The notes: generated from the sequence alone by a model not told the origin. Counted from the stretch's first letter, positions 41,325-50,718 are shown. The stretch: DNA of 55,420 bases from JBCDAP01 sp038747915 (GCA_038747915.1 JBCDJJ010000014.1:1-55420); one strand, 5' to 3'. Made by a program: numbers and translations.

Positions 41325-42452
41325 TCATCGCGCTCGACCGCTCGCATCGGCCGATCCGCTCGCGAGGCTTGCGAATCGCACGACCAACCGCTCCACCCCC
41401 CGCCGCTCGTCCCCCCCGCCGCTCTTGCCGCGGGCATCGGCCTCCACGCACTCGCGCAGGAGCTGCGCGAGCCGGGGCCGGCCGGCACGCTCCGCGACGG
41501 CGAACGCCGCCCGGTCGCTCCCGCCCCAGAGCCGAAGCTGCTTCGCCAGGTCGCCCCGCGGTACCCCCGCCTCGAGCCCCGCCGCGGCGGCGTGCAGCTT
41601 CGACGCCAGATCCACGATCGACCACCGCACCAGCACCATCGGCTCGCGAGCCAGATCGAGCAGCTCCGCCAACGACCGCAGCGCCGCCTCCGCATCCGCT
41701 GCGAGCAGCGGACGCTGAATCGACCACGCCTTCTCCTCGCTCGTCATCCCGACCACCTCGCGCACCAGCTCACGCGAGATGCTCGCTTCGCCGCGCGCCT
41801 CGGCCAGCGCCTGAAGCTTCGCCAGCTCGGTCACCAGCCGGCCCGTCTCCGAGCCCACACGCTCGATCAGCGCCGACGCCGCACCGGTGTCGATCGGCGC
41901 CCCACGGGCCCCGGCGTGCTTGATGAGCCACCCCGCTGCCTCCGCAGCGGAGAACGCCGAGCAGTCGATCACGCGACCGCCCGCTGGGATGATCTTGGTC
42001 GCCAGGTTGCCGGTCACTTTCGTCCGCGAACGGAGCACAAGCGTTGCATCCTCCGCCGGCGCCTCGCAGTACCGCTCGACCAACTGGCGGGCTCGTTTCC
42101 CCCGAGCACCGCCCGAGCCGGAACCGCCACTCGGCTCGTTGCCTTCCTCGCCGTCATCGCCGCTGCCCGCACCGCGTTCCTTCAGCACCTCCCCGGCCCC
42201 GTCCAGCACCACAAGTTTGTGCGGCACCATCAGCCCGGGCGACCGGCACTCGTCGAGCACATCCGCGAGCGACGCCGACTCGTCGTACCGCACCACATCT
42301 ACCCCCGCGTACGCCCCCTCGAGCGTCTCGCGAAGCCGATCGACGTACAGCGACCGTAAATACTCGTCGTCCCCGTGGATCAGCACCACCCGATCCTCCG
42401 CTGTGGCAGCGGCACGGGTGGCTGCCGACTTCCGGGGCGCACGCTTGGCCAT
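41325..42452 (-). CDS. holA: DNA polymerase III delta subunit
   Basis: A 375-residue protein of the clamp-loader. N-terminal part: RVVLIHGDDEYLRSLYVDRLRETLE, VRYDESASLADVLDECRSPGLMVPHKLVVLDGA; C-terminal part: LLAADAEAALRSLAELLDLAREPMVLVRWSIVDLASKLHAAAAGL. These match HolA. A Gly/Glu/Ser-rich insertion (about 96-115) is unusual. It works with delta-prime and tau/gamma to load the beta clamp. It is divergent from the hypothetical gene at 42476 with a 23-bp gap, so the two starts share promoter DNA. Confidence 0.85.
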   Translation of the reverse strand: MAKRAPRKSAATRAAATAEDRVVLIHGDDEYLRSLYVDRLRETLEGAYAGVDVVRYDESASLADVLDECRSPGLMVPHKLVVLDGAGEVLKERGAGSGDDGEEGNEPSGGSGSGGARGKRARQLVERYCEAPAEDATLVLRSRTKVTGNLATKIIPAGGRVIDCSAFSAAEAAGWLIKHAGARGAPIDTGAASALIERVGSETGRLVTELAKLQALAEARGEASISRELVREVVGMTSEEKAWSIQRPLLAADAEAALRSLAELLDLAREPMVLVRWSIVDLASKLHAAAAGLEAGVPRGDLAKQLRLWGGSDRAAFAVAERAGRPRLAQLLRECVEADARGKSGGGDERRGVERLVVRFASLASGSADASGRAR

Positions 42453-42475
42453 GGCGCGAGCATACGCTCAGCCCG

Positions 42476-43033
42476 ATGCTTCCCGCTGCGGCTCAGTTCC
42501 CCAGATGCTCCTACGGGCCCGCGGCCCTCCGCCCGCTCCTCCGAGCTCGCCGGCTGCCCGGTGAGAAGCTCGTGGGCTGGGCGGTCGTCCACCGCGCCGG
42601 TGGTCTTCACCAGAAGCTCCAGTCCGCCGCTCTGGGCCTTGTGCCCATCGCGGGTGCCCTGCTCGAGCAGACCACATCACGCTCCTCCGCCCGCCTGCTG
42701 ATCCTCTCAGACACGCGTCTCATGCTTCTCGGCGCCGGCCACCTCGGCCCCGTCCACGACGGTGCCGGCGTCATGCTCGACGACCCACTCCACGCCATCG
42801 AGGTTCAACTCCTCTCACAAACCAGGTTTGTGATCGATACCCGGCGGTGGAGCCGCCCACGCGTCTTCGCGCTCGCCGAGGTCGAGTCCGGACCCGCTGT
42901 CAGCCTCGTAGCCGGGCTCGCTCGTCTTGCCGAGTCACCGGCCGATGGCGCCACGCGCCGCGCCCTCGCACGGCGTGTCCGCCGTGCCAAGGCGTCCGAG
43001 AACGGTCAGAACGCCAAAGAGCCGCGCGAATGA
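42476..43033 (+). CDS. Hypothetical 185-residue protein
   Basis: A protein of 185 residues from the ATG at 42476. It has GEKLVGWAVVHRAGG, then LLILSDTRLMLLGAGHLGPVHD and VMLDDPLHAIEVQLLS, a pattern like the strand-rich PH-like 'bPH' domains, in which VLTDRRLLL..G is usual. That is a tentative match. A C-terminal basic helix ends it. There is no membrane segment of high hydrophobicity. The next gene, for the EF-G paralogue, starts 229 bp downstream, so they are probably separate units. Confidence 0.6.
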   Translation: MLPAAAQFPRCSYGPAALRPLLRARRLPGEKLVGWAVVHRAGGLHQKLQSAALGLVPIAGALLEQTTSRSSARLLILSDTRLMLLGAGHLGPVHDGAGVMLDDPLHAIEVQLLSQTRFVIDTRRWSRPRVFALAEVESGPAVSLVAGLARLAESPADGATRRALARRVRRAKASENGQNAKEPRE

Positions 43034-43262
43034 TCACACTCACGGGTCCGAGCACTCGGGATTCCCACTACACTTGGCCAGTTCGACCCGAAGCCAGGCG
43101 CGGTGGGCGCCTCAGGTCGCGACCGGCTCAGCCGGCGGTCTCGGAGGCTGCCGGCGCTCCCGTTCGCCCCGGTGGCCGCCGCCGTGCCCCCTCGCGGGTC
43201 GCCGCAGCGGACCCGACCGCTTCGGGCACGTTGCTGCGGCGATCCGGAAAGGAGCGTCCGCC

Positions 43263-45332
43263 ATGCCCGCGTACTCGACAGCCGAGATCCGCAACATCGC
43301 CATCACCGGCCACACCGCCTCCGGCAAAACCACACTCGTCGAGGCGATCCTTCACCGCGCCGGGAAGATCGGTCGCATGGGGTCGGTCGAGGAGAAGAAC
43401 ACCGTCTGTGATTTCGAGCCCGAGGAGAAAGATCACCAGCACTCGCTGAACGCTGCCTTCGTCAACATCGACCACGAGGGCAAGAACTTCGATCTCGTCG
43501 ACACACCCGGCATGCCCGACTTCATCGGTCAGGCGATCGGCGTGATGCCCGCGGTCGAGACGGTCGCGGTCGTCATCGGTGCCGACAAGGGCATCCAAAC
43601 GGTCACCCGCCGCATCATGAAGATCGCCGGCGAGCGCAAGCTCCCGAGGATGATCATCGTCAACAAAATCGATGACCACGTGAACGAACTCGAAGGCCTC
43701 CTCTACCACATCCAGGAAGCCTTCGGCACCGAGTGCCTCCCGATCAACCTGCCCACCCCCGACGGCACCGATGTCGTCGATGTCTGGGAACGCTCCGACG
43801 GCGAGACTGCCTTCAGCTCCGCCGACAAGGCCCACACCGCCATCCTCGACCAGGTCGTCGAGCTCGACGAGGAGCTCATGGCGGTGTACCTCGAGCAGGG
43901 CAACGCCCTCGAGAAGCAGCAGCTGCACGACGCCTTCGAGCAGTGCCTCCGCGAGGCCCACATCATCCCGGTGCTCTTCGTGAGCGCGAAGACCGGCGCC
44001 GGCCTCGACGACCTGCTGCACCTGATGGCCGAGCTGTGTCCGAGCCCGCTCGAGGGCAACCCGCGGCCGTTCACGATCTACGAGAACGAGGGCGACGAGC
44101 CGCACGAGTGGCACGCCTCTGAGGACGCGAGCGCCGATGTCTTCGGCCACGTCTTCAAGATCACCACCGACCCCTTCGTCGGCAAGCTCGCGATGGTGCG
44201 TATCCACCAGGGCACACTCAAACCCGGTGATTCGCTCTACATCGGCGAGGGTAAGAAGCCGGCGCGCGTGGCCCACATCCACAAGCTCCAGGGCAAAGAA
44301 CACTACGAGGTCGACTCGGCGATCCCGGGCGACATCATCGCGCTCGCCAAGATCGACGATCTCAAGGCCAACGATGTGCTGCACAGCTCGCACGACCTCG
44401 ACCACGTCGCCTTCACCCCCCTGCCGCTCCCGCGTCCGATGTTCGGCCTCGCGGTCACCGCCAAGAGCCGCAACGATGAGACGAAGATGGGCGAGTCGCT
44501 CCGCAAGCTCCAGGAGGAGGACCCGACGTTCATCGTCGAGCGGATCGCAGCGACCAAGCAGACCGTCGCGCGGGGCCTGGGCGAACTGCATCTCCGTGTG
44601 CTGTTCGAGCGGCTCAAGAGCCACTTCAAGGTCGAGCTCGAGACTGCGCCGCCGAAGGTCGCCTACAAGGAGACCATCCGCGGTAACGCCGAGGGCCACC
44701 ACCGCCACAAGAAGCAGACCGGCGGCGCCGGCCAGTTCGGCGAGGTGTTCCTCAAGGTCGAGCCCATGATCAACGACGATGGCACCCCCGCCGAGGGGTA
44801 CGAGTTCGTCGACGAGACTGTCGGCGGCTCGATCCCCAAGGGCTTCATGCCCGCCATCGACAAGGGCATCCGCCAAGCCATGGGAGAGGGCGCCCTCGCG
44901 GGCTACCCCGTCACCGGCGTGCGCGTGCGCGTGTACGACGGCAAGCACCACGCCGTCGACTCCAAGGAAATCGCCTTCGTCACCGCCGGCAAGCGCGCCT
45001 TCAAAGACGCGATGCTCAAGGCCAAGCCCGCGCTGCTCGAGCCGATCGCCGATATCGAGGTGACCGCGCCGAACTCCGCGATGGGCGACATCACCGCCGA
45101 TCTCTCCGGCAAACGCGGCCAGGTCGGCCAGACCGACATGCTGCCCGGCGACATGTGCCTCATCCACGCGAAGGTCCCCCTCGCCGAGATGAACGCCTAC
45201 TCCGCGCAGCTCAAGAGCATCACGGCGGGCCAGGGCAGCTTCGTCATGGATTACTCCCACGACGAGCCGTGCCCGCCCAACGTGCAGGAGCAGGTCGTCA
45301 AGGAGGCCGAGCTCGAGGAGGTCGAGGCCTGA
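43263..45332 (+). CDS. Elongation factor G paralogue (EF-G2/FusA2-like)
   Basis: A 689-residue translational GTPase; GGAAAGGAG lies before the ATG. GTPase motifs: G1 GHTASGKT (16-23), G3 DTPGMPDF, G4 NKIDDH. The switch I region DFEPEEKDHQHSL lacks the ERERGITI sequence of true EF-G, which is usual for EF-G2/FusA2-type paralogues. Domains II-V are present (SRNDETKMGESLRKLQEEDPTF, HHRHKKQTGGAGQFGEVF, GYPVTGVRVRVYDGKHH). The paralogue's role in bacteria is not well settled; it may act on stressed or idle ribosomes. No ribosomal protein or tuf gene is near. Confidence 0.88.
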   Translation: MPAYSTAEIRNIAITGHTASGKTTLVEAILHRAGKIGRMGSVEEKNTVCDFEPEEKDHQHSLNAAFVNIDHEGKNFDLVDTPGMPDFIGQAIGVMPAVETVAVVIGADKGIQTVTRRIMKIAGERKLPRMIIVNKIDDHVNELEGLLYHIQEAFGTECLPINLPTPDGTDVVDVWERSDGETAFSSADKAHTAILDQVVELDEELMAVYLEQGNALEKQQLHDAFEQCLREAHIIPVLFVSAKTGAGLDDLLHLMAELCPSPLEGNPRPFTIYENEGDEPHEWHASEDASADVFGHVFKITTDPFVGKLAMVRIHQGTLKPGDSLYIGEGKKPARVAHIHKLQGKEHYEVDSAIPGDIIALAKIDDLKANDVLHSSHDLDHVAFTPLPLPRPMFGLAVTAKSRNDETKMGESLRKLQEEDPTFIVERIAATKQTVARGLGELHLRVLFERLKSHFKVELETAPPKVAYKETIRGNAEGHHRHKKQTGGAGQFGEVFLKVEPMINDDGTPAEGYEFVDETVGGSIPKGFMPAIDKGIRQAMGEGALAGYPVTGVRVRVYDGKHHAVDSKEIAFVTAGKRAFKDAMLKAKPALLEPIADIEVTAPNSAMGDITADLSGKRGQVGQTDMLPGDMCLIHAKVPLAEMNAYSAQLKSITAGQGSFVMDYSHDEPCPPNVQEQVVKEAELEEVEA

Positions 45333-45390
45333 GTACCGTCTGGCCGCGCGGCACAGAACCGCGTGCGCGAGCACGTGTGCCACACTCAGA

Positions 45391-45449
45391 GCAACAAATA
45401 GGCAGATGGCAGATTGGACTGAAGTTCAGTCTGCTGTCTGCTGTGTTGC
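45391..45449. terminator. Long imperfect hairpin between convergent genes
   Basis: GCAACA at 45391 pairs with TGTTGC at 45444-45449, and the segments between (GCAGATGGCAGATT..GACTGAA with TTCAGTC..TGCTGTCTGC) pair with bulges, giving a long stem. It lies between the end of the EF-G paralogue (45332) and the end of the GH57 gene (45514), so it probably terminates both. Its AT-richer composition differs from the genes around. Confidence 0.5.
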
Positions 45450-45513
45450 GATCTGCTGATCCCCACCCGCGCGCGTCGTCGCGCACGCGGCTCGGATCAC
45501 GCTTCGGCCCGTC

Positions 45514-46839
45514 TCACACGCCGGCACCCTGCGCCAGGTGGTGGAAGTGCTCCACCCGCTGCCGCGCGTTGTCGAGCACGTTCATGAAGTTGATGTAGCT
45601 GTCGTACGGCGAGTCGTACGGCGAGAAGTACTTGTGTACATCGCCGTCGGCCCAGAACTTGGTCGACATGTAGTACGCGTGGTCGGAGGTCGTGAGTTTC
45701 CGCCAGTCGTTGAGCAGGTGGCCCAGCTCGAACTGCGCGTGCTCGTCGCCCGCCTCGCGGGCCTTCGCCATCGCCACCTTGATCGACCGCTCGAGCTTGT
45801 ACGTCTCGTTGAGCGAGTTCGACTGCATCGCGTTGCCGAGCCATGCCGACAGGTCGCGCTCCGAGTCCGCCCAGCTCGTCATGTGGTGCACGTCGTACTC
45901 GCCCACCGCGGTGAACTGCTCGAACGCCTCGCTCGGCGTGATGAAGTGGTTCTCCGAGTGACCGTCAGAATTCCGCGCCACATCGAACACCGCTCGCGGC
46001 AGATCCGCGAGAAAATCGAAGATCCCGGTGTCCGCCCACTGGTGCTCGCCGAACGTCTCGTAGTCCATGAACAGGTTGCACAGGTACCCATCGCCGTTGA
46101 TCTTGTGCACCCATCCCGCGAACTTCTCGGTCGAGAGCGGGAACTCCTCCCATGCCCGGTTCCCGAACCGGAACGCGATGTCATCGCTCAACCGGTAGTT
46201 TTTGAGCAGCAGCCCGAACGGCTTCCCGCCGATCGCCCCCTCGCCCACGCCGGGCGGCGCGTACACGTAGTTCGGCGATCGGAACGCCAGGATCCGATCC
46301 ACGCCCTCCGCCAGCATCCCCTTGAACCGTGGCCGCGTCACACCATCCGCATCCGGCTTGCCGGGGATCGACGCCACCGCGTGCGCCACATCGTTGTTGT
46401 ACGTGAGCTCGGTGTTGCGGAACACCGTGGGGTACTGCCCGAAGAGATCACCGATCCGCTGGGTGTGCATGTCGATCTGATCGATGAACTCATCCCGCGA
46501 GTACAGGAAACTCAGCGAGTGGAAGTACGTCTCCGCGATGAACTCCACGCACCCCGTGTCGTTGAGCTGCTTGAACAGATCGATCACATCCGGCGCCCAC
46601 TGCTCGAGCTGATCGAGCACCGTGCCCGTGATGGCGTACGAGCACCGGAAATTCCCCTGGTTCTTGCGGACCATGTCGAGGATCAGGCTCGTGCACGGCC
46701 GGTAGCACTTGTCGGCGACCTTCAGCAGGATCTGCTTATTCGCCTCGTCATCAAAGTAGAAGTGGTCGGTATCGAAGACGGAGTACCTCCGAAGCCGCCA
46801 CGGTTGATGGACCTGGAAATAGAAGACGATGGATGCCAT
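45514..46839 (-). CDS. GH57 family alpha-amylase-like enzyme
   Basis: A 441-residue glycoside hydrolase of family 57. The ATG at 46839 is preceded by GGGGAGG at ideal distance, so I start here and not 36 bp upstream. Family motifs in order: VFYFQVHQPWRL, CSYAITGTVLDQLE, FRNTELTYNND with the nucleophile Glu, and FMDYETFGEHQW with the acid/base Asp. No signal peptide is seen, so action on internal alpha-glucan such as glycogen is likely. With the GH31 enzyme at 16084 it fits a glycogen-handling set, though the genes are far apart. Confidence 0.88.
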   Translation of the reverse strand: MASIVFYFQVHQPWRLRRYSVFDTDHFYFDDEANKQILLKVADKCYRPCTSLILDMVRKNQGNFRCSYAITGTVLDQLEQWAPDVIDLFKQLNDTGCVEFIAETYFHSLSFLYSRDEFIDQIDMHTQRIGDLFGQYPTVFRNTELTYNNDVAHAVASIPGKPDADGVTRPRFKGMLAEGVDRILAFRSPNYVYAPPGVGEGAIGGKPFGLLLKNYRLSDDIAFRFGNRAWEEFPLSTEKFAGWVHKINGDGYLCNLFMDYETFGEHQWADTGIFDFLADLPRAVFDVARNSDGHSENHFITPSEAFEQFTAVGEYDVHHMTSWADSERDLSAWLGNAMQSNSLNETYKLERSIKVAMAKAREAGDEHAQFELGHLLNDWRKLTTSDHAYYMSTKFWADGDVHKYFSPYDSPYDSYINFMNVLDNARQRVEHFHHLAQGAGV

Positions 46840-46924
46840 TCCGTGTGTCCTCCCCTGGGAGGTGGGTTCGACCAAGAAGTGTACTGACGCGCGTCGATCA
46901 CGCTCCTGCTGCTAGCATCGCATC

Positions 46925-47953
46925 ATGCCTCGACCGCGCCCGAATCCATGCGCCACGACCCACGCGATGACCGCGTTTCTCATCGTGTGCGCCGTGGCCG
47001 GCTGCGGTACGCCCAGCGGGACCACCTCCCCCCGCCCCGGCGCGATGACCCCCGACCTCACCGACGCCCAGGCCCTCGCCGCCGCGGGCGACTACGACGC
47101 CGCCCTCACCGCCCTCGAAGCCGTCATCGCCGAGAACCCGACGCTCACCGCGGCCCACCTGTCCGTCGGCGAGATCCACCTCGAGCAGGGCGACCACACC
47201 GCCGCCGAGGCCACCTATCGCCGCGCCGTCGCCCTCGCCGAGACCCAGGACGACGGCTCCGCCCCCGCCCGCGACGCCCGGTTCGAGGCCTCGCTCGGCC
47301 ACGGCACCGCCCTGCAGGCTCTCGGTCGCCTGTACGACGCGATCACGGCGTACCTGAGCGCCCTCGAACTCCGCGCCGACGACGGCCGCGCCAACGCGCG
47401 CCTCGCCTCCACCTACCTGGAACTCGGTGAATCGCGACAGTCGCTCTGGTACGCCCGCCGCGCGCGCGCCGCCGACCCCGCGAGCGGCCCGGCCCGCTCC
47501 ACACTCGCCGCTGCGCTCGCAGCGACCGGCGCCGATCAAGAGGCCATCCGCGAGTACGAAGCCGCCCTCGAACTCGTCGGCCTCGAACCCCCACTCCTCC
47601 TCGGCCTCGCTGAGAGCCTCGGCAAGCTCGGCCGGTTCGCCGAGATGGCCAACACGCTCGAGACCGCGGTCACCGTCGAGGCCACCGCGCCCGCCGTCGA
47701 ACGGCTCGGGTACGCCCGGTTCAAGCTCCGCCAGTACGACGCGGCCCGCGATGCCTTCCGCAGGGCCATCGCCCTCGACGCCTCGCACTTCCCCGCCCTC
47801 AACGGCCTCGCGGTCGTGCTGCTCAACGACTACCTCCTCGGTGGCCAAGCCGACCCAGCACCGCGCGACGAGGCGCTCACTCTCCTTCGCCGCTCACTTC
47901 AGCTCCGCCCGAGCCAACCCCAGATCGCCAACCTGCTCGCCCGCTTCCAGTAG
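46925..47953 (+). CDS. TPR-repeat lipoprotein
   Basis: A 342-residue protein. A signal peptide with lipobox VAGCG (Cys27) makes it a lipoprotein; ATG at 46967 is an alternative start. About eight tetratricopeptide repeats follow, with typical A-x3-GDYDAALTALEAVIAENP and GQLYDAITAYLSALEL-like helices, and GLAESLGKLGRFAEMANTLE. Such proteins are scaffolds for envelope assemblies. It is divergent from the GH57 gene with an 85-bp gap. Confidence 0.8.
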   Translation: MPRPRPNPCATTHAMTAFLIVCAVAGCGTPSGTTSPRPGAMTPDLTDAQALAAAGDYDAALTALEAVIAENPTLTAAHLSVGEIHLEQGDHTAAEATYRRAVALAETQDDGSAPARDARFEASLGHGTALQALGRLYDAITAYLSALELRADDGRANARLASTYLELGESRQSLWYARRARAADPASGPARSTLAAALAATGADQEAIREYEAALELVGLEPPLLLGLAESLGKLGRFAEMANTLETAVTVEATAPAVERLGYARFKLRQYDAARDAFRRAIALDASHFPALNGLAVVLLNDYLLGGQADPAPRDEALTLLRRSLQLRPSQPQIANLLARFQ

Positions 47954-47960
47954 AGGCCGT

Positions 47961-48031
47961 CGGTGGCGGGAGCGTCCCGCTCCCGCGAACACTGGCCCAT
48001 CGTGCGTGGGAGCGGGAGGCTCCGACCACCG
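47961..48031. repeat. REP-like inverted pair of palindromic units
   Basis: Unit one (47961-47987) has a 9-bp stem, GCGGGAGCG and CGCTCCCGC, with loop TCC. Unit two (48005-48031) is a related copy in the opposite orientation, ending CCACCG to match CGGTGG at the start of unit one. The pair lies between the TPR gene and queF. The same architecture (9-bp arms around TCC) is at 53461-53481, so these are probably dispersed REP-like elements. Three imperfect copies of the 9-mer CTTGACCCT follow at 48042-48069. Confidence 0.6.
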
Positions 48032-48078
48032 TCATCCGGCTCTCGACCCTCTTGACCCTCTTGACCCCGAAACCCCAC

Positions 48079-48462
48079 ATGCCCGACCCATCGCTCCTCG
48101 AAGCCTTCCCGACGCCGAGTGACACCCCCTTCGTCATCGAGCACACTTCCGATGAGTTCACGAGCGTCTGTCCCAAGACCGGCCACCCCGACTTCGGCTC
48201 GGTCACTCTGCGGTACGAGCCGCGTCCCGCTGCACCGGGCGGCGTGTGCGTCGAACTGAAGTCCCTCAAGCTCTACTACCAGAGCTTCCGCAACGAGGGC
48301 ATCTTCTACGAGGCTGTGACCAATCAGATCCGCGACGACCTCGCCGCCCTCGTGAAGCCCGCGTGGCTCCAGATCATCACCGACTGGAAGGGCCGAGGCG
48401 GCATCCGATCGGTCATCCGAGCGACCACGGGAGAGGTACCGGAGGAATGGAAGACCAGGTAG
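48079..48462 (+). CDS. queF: NADPH-dependent 7-cyano-7-deazaguanine reductase
   Basis: A 127-residue unimodular QueF that reduces preQ0 to preQ1 in queuosine synthesis. The catalytic Cys31 in TSVCPKTGHPDFG and Asp39 are present, and ELKSLKLYYQSFRNEGIFYEAVTNQI and RGGI are characteristic. An upstream in-frame TTG exists, but the ATG at 48079 fits the family N terminus. No other queuosine genes are in the window. The end overlaps a possible earlier start of the next gene. Confidence 0.95.
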   Translation: MPDPSLLEAFPTPSDTPFVIEHTSDEFTSVCPKTGHPDFGSVTLRYEPRPAAPGGVCVELKSLKLYYQSFRNEGIFYEAVTNQIRDDLAALVKPAWLQIITDWKGRGGIRSVIRATTGEVPEEWKTR

Positions 48463-48476
48463 AGGGATCAAAGGCT

Positions 48477-48965
48477 GTGAGCGAGCCGGGCCGTGTCGAC
48501 CCGGAACCCTGTGGCGCCGTCAACGACAATCGGCCGTGGCTCGGGTGCCCGCGCTGCACATACGACCTGAGCGGCACCATCATGCAGAGCTCGATCTGCC
48601 CCGAGTGCGGCGTCGACGTGAGGCTGTGGGCACCGCCCGAACAGCATCGTCGAAACCTCTTTGACGGGCTGACACCAACGAAACGCCGGCTGCTGTACTG
48701 GTCGCCAGCACCGGGTTGGGCGATCGGCAACCACCTGATGATGCACAACTTCGCACTCTCGGCACTCGGCCTCCTTGTCATGCTCGTGTCGATGACATGG
48801 GCTGGTTACATCCTCTCGGCCTGGGCGCGATGGATCTCGATCGCACACCCGGAAGACCTGATGTACGGGCGATGGACCGCGTTCTTCTTCGCCATCGTGC
48901 AGAACGGCATCGTCAGGATCATCGGGGCCGGGGTCCTCGCCGCATTGATCATGGTGATCGCTTGA
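48477..48965 (+). CDS. Zinc-ribbon membrane protein, hypothetical
   Basis: A 162-residue protein. The start is unsure: GTG at 48477 has AGAGGG about 11 bp upstream; an ATG at 48447 would overlap queF by 16 bp, but its GGAGGA is too close. A zinc ribbon, GCPRCTYDLSGTIMQSSICPECG, has two CxxC pairs. Then come two or three membrane helices (FALSALGLLVMLVSMTWAGYILSAW and WTAFFFAIVQNGIVRIIGAGVLAALIMVIA). Such zinc-ribbon membrane proteins are frequent in planctomycetes; the role is unknown. Confidence 0.7.
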   Translation: MSEPGRVDPEPCGAVNDNRPWLGCPRCTYDLSGTIMQSSICPECGVDVRLWAPPEQHRRNLFDGLTPTKRRLLYWSPAPGWAIGNHLMMHNFALSALGLLVMLVSMTWAGYILSAWARWISIAHPEDLMYGRWTAFFFAIVQNGIVRIIGAGVLAALIMVIA

Positions 48966-49028
48966 TCGGGCGGGCCCGGCTCGGCACGGGTCGGCTCGCT
49001 TTGGTGCGTCACGCTCTACACTCGCTCG

Positions 49029-49661
49029 ATGCACCTCCTCATCGCCACCACCAACCCGCACAAGCTCGAAGAGATCACCGCGGTGTTCGCGCCCGCCGGC
49101 ATCGAGGCCGTCGGCCTGAGCCTCATCGAGCGCCAGCTCCCCGAGCCCGAGGAAGACCAGGACACCTTTCTCGGCAACGCCGAGCTCAAGGCCCTCTACT
49201 ACGCCAGGGAGACCCGCCGGATCTGCCTGGCCGACGACTCCGGCCTCGTCGTCGATGCGCTCGCTGGTCGCCCCGGCGTCCGCTCGGCCCGGTACGCCGG
49301 CTCCACCGGCACGCGCGACGAGCGCGACGCGGCCAACAACGCCAAGCTCCTCGCCGAGCTCGCCGATGTGCCCGACGCCCGCCGCACCGCGCGCTTCGTC
49401 TGCGCGATGTGCGTCGCCACGCCGGACTCCGAGATCATCGGTACCGCGGAAGGCCATTTCGAGGGCCGCATCGCCCACGAGCCCCGCGGCGAGAACGGCT
49501 TCGGGTACGACCCCCTGCTCATCGTCGCCGACGAGCCACCGCGCGACCCGCCGCGCACGGCGGCCGAGCTATCGCCCGATGAGAAGAACGCGCGCAGCCA
49601 CCGCGGCAACGCCTGCCGAGCCATCCTCCCCACACTCACCGACGCCTTTGCGAACGACTGA
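49029..49661 (+). CDS. rdgB: XTP/dITP pyrophosphatase (RdgB/Ham1)
   Basis: A 210-residue enzyme that removes inosine and xanthosine triphosphates from the nucleotide pool. Motifs: LLIATTNPHKLEEI, the substrate loop DTFLGNAELKA, the metal site LADDSGLVVDAL, RYAG, FVCAMCVA, GRI, GENGFGYDPLL and SHRGNA. Normal length. It is encoded just before fmt, 55 bp apart on the same strand. Confidence 0.95.
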   Translation: MHLLIATTNPHKLEEITAVFAPAGIEAVGLSLIERQLPEPEEDQDTFLGNAELKALYYARETRRICLADDSGLVVDALAGRPGVRSARYAGSTGTRDERDAANNAKLLAELADVPDARRTARFVCAMCVATPDSEIIGTAEGHFEGRIAHEPRGENGFGYDPLLIVADEPPRDPPRTAAELSPDEKNARSHRGNACRAILPTLTDAFAND

Positions 49662-49716
49662 CCAAGACAATCCAACGGGTTCACAAGCCGTCCACGCGGT
49701 CCGCTAGCTTCTCCGC

Positions 49717-50706
49717 GTGCGCATCACACCGCCCGACACCACCCCGATCCTCTTCCTCGGCTCGAGTCCCTTCGGACTGCCCACGCTCGAGCGTCTTTAC
49801 GATGCGGGCCGCGTCGTCGGCGTTGTCACCCAGCCCGACCGCCCCGCTGGCCGCAAGCGCCGCCTCTCGCCCACACCCGTCGGGGCCTGGGCCGGTGCGC
49901 ACGCACCCGACCTGCCCATCTTCAAGCACGAGAACGTCAACGACCCGGGTGCCCTGGCGGCACTGCGGGCGATCGACGCCCCGTCCTGGGTCGTCATCGC
50001 CTTCGGCCAGAAGCTCTCGGCGCCGCTCCTCGATGGCCGTTTCGCGATCAACCTGCACGCCTCGCTCCTCCCACGCTGGCGGGGTGCGGCGCCGATCCAC
50101 GCCGCGGTCATCGCTGGCGACGCCCGGACCGGCAACTGCGTCATCACCCTGGCCGAACGGATGGACGCCGGCCTCGTCCTGCGCCGCACCGCCATCGACA
50201 TCGCCCCGCGTGACACCACGGCCGAGGTGCATAGCCGCCTCGCCGAACTCGGCGCCGATGACATCCACGCGGTGCTCGACGCGCACGCCACGGGCACGCT
50301 TACCCCCGAAACCCAAGACGAATCGCTCGTCACTCGCGCCAAGAAGCTCTCCCGTGCCGACTGCTGGGTCGACTTCACAGCGTCCGCATTTGCCACAAGC
50401 CGCCGCATCAACGGGCTCTCGCCATCCCCGGGCGTCGCGCTCACCATCACGACCCAAGAGGGTGATGCGAACATCAAGGCCATCCGATCCGAACCCGCTG
50501 AGCGCACGACCGACAACAAGCCGGGTGTCATCATCGACACCGATCAGGGCCTCATCGACTGCGCCGACGGCGCCCTTCGCCTCCTCGACGTGCAGCCGCC
50601 CGGCAAGACACCCATGCCATGGCACGACTTCGCACGATCACGCCACATCACCACCGGCAGCACCGTCCGCTCCGACATCCCGCCGCCACCGAGCGCAAGC
50701 ACCTGA
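49717..50706 (+). CDS. fmt: Methionyl-tRNA formyltransferase
   Basis: A 329-residue enzyme that formylates initiator Met-tRNA. Motifs: ILFLGSSPFGLPTLERL, VTQPDRPAGR, INLHASLLPRWRGAAPI with the catalytic Asn and His, and the GDARTGNCVITLAERMDAG segment with the Asp. The C-terminal domain has ITVRARKLSRADC-like SRADCWVDF. The start is a GTG at 49717 without an obvious ribosome site. Length is slightly over typical. It is convergent with the Cys-rich repeat gene. Confidence 0.95.
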   Translation: MRITPPDTTPILFLGSSPFGLPTLERLYDAGRVVGVVTQPDRPAGRKRRLSPTPVGAWAGAHAPDLPIFKHENVNDPGALAALRAIDAPSWVVIAFGQKLSAPLLDGRFAINLHASLLPRWRGAAPIHAAVIAGDARTGNCVITLAERMDAGLVLRRTAIDIAPRDTTAEVHSRLAELGADDIHAVLDAHATGTLTPETQDESLVTRAKKLSRADCWVDFTASAFATSRRINGLSPSPGVALTITTQEGDANIKAIRSEPAERTTDNKPGVIIDTDQGLIDCADGALRLLDVQPPGKTPMPWHDFARSRHITTGSTVRSDIPPPPSAST

Positions 50707-50718
50707 GACCCACCCGGC

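Noticed and set aside
42044..42475. Upstream extension of the 185-residue hypothetical gene
   Set aside because: The open frame continues inside holA on the other strand; the extension is Pro/Arg-rich shadow.
43128..45383. Long open frame (751 codons) on the minus strand across the EF-G paralogue
   Set aside because: It is a high-GC shadow of the real gene; its product is Val/Leu/Asp/Arg-rich with no domain, and the plus-strand frame has all GTPase motifs.
45391..45449. CRISPR repeat or attachment site
   Set aside because: There is only one copy and it folds into a hairpin between convergent genes; no spacers and no integrase.
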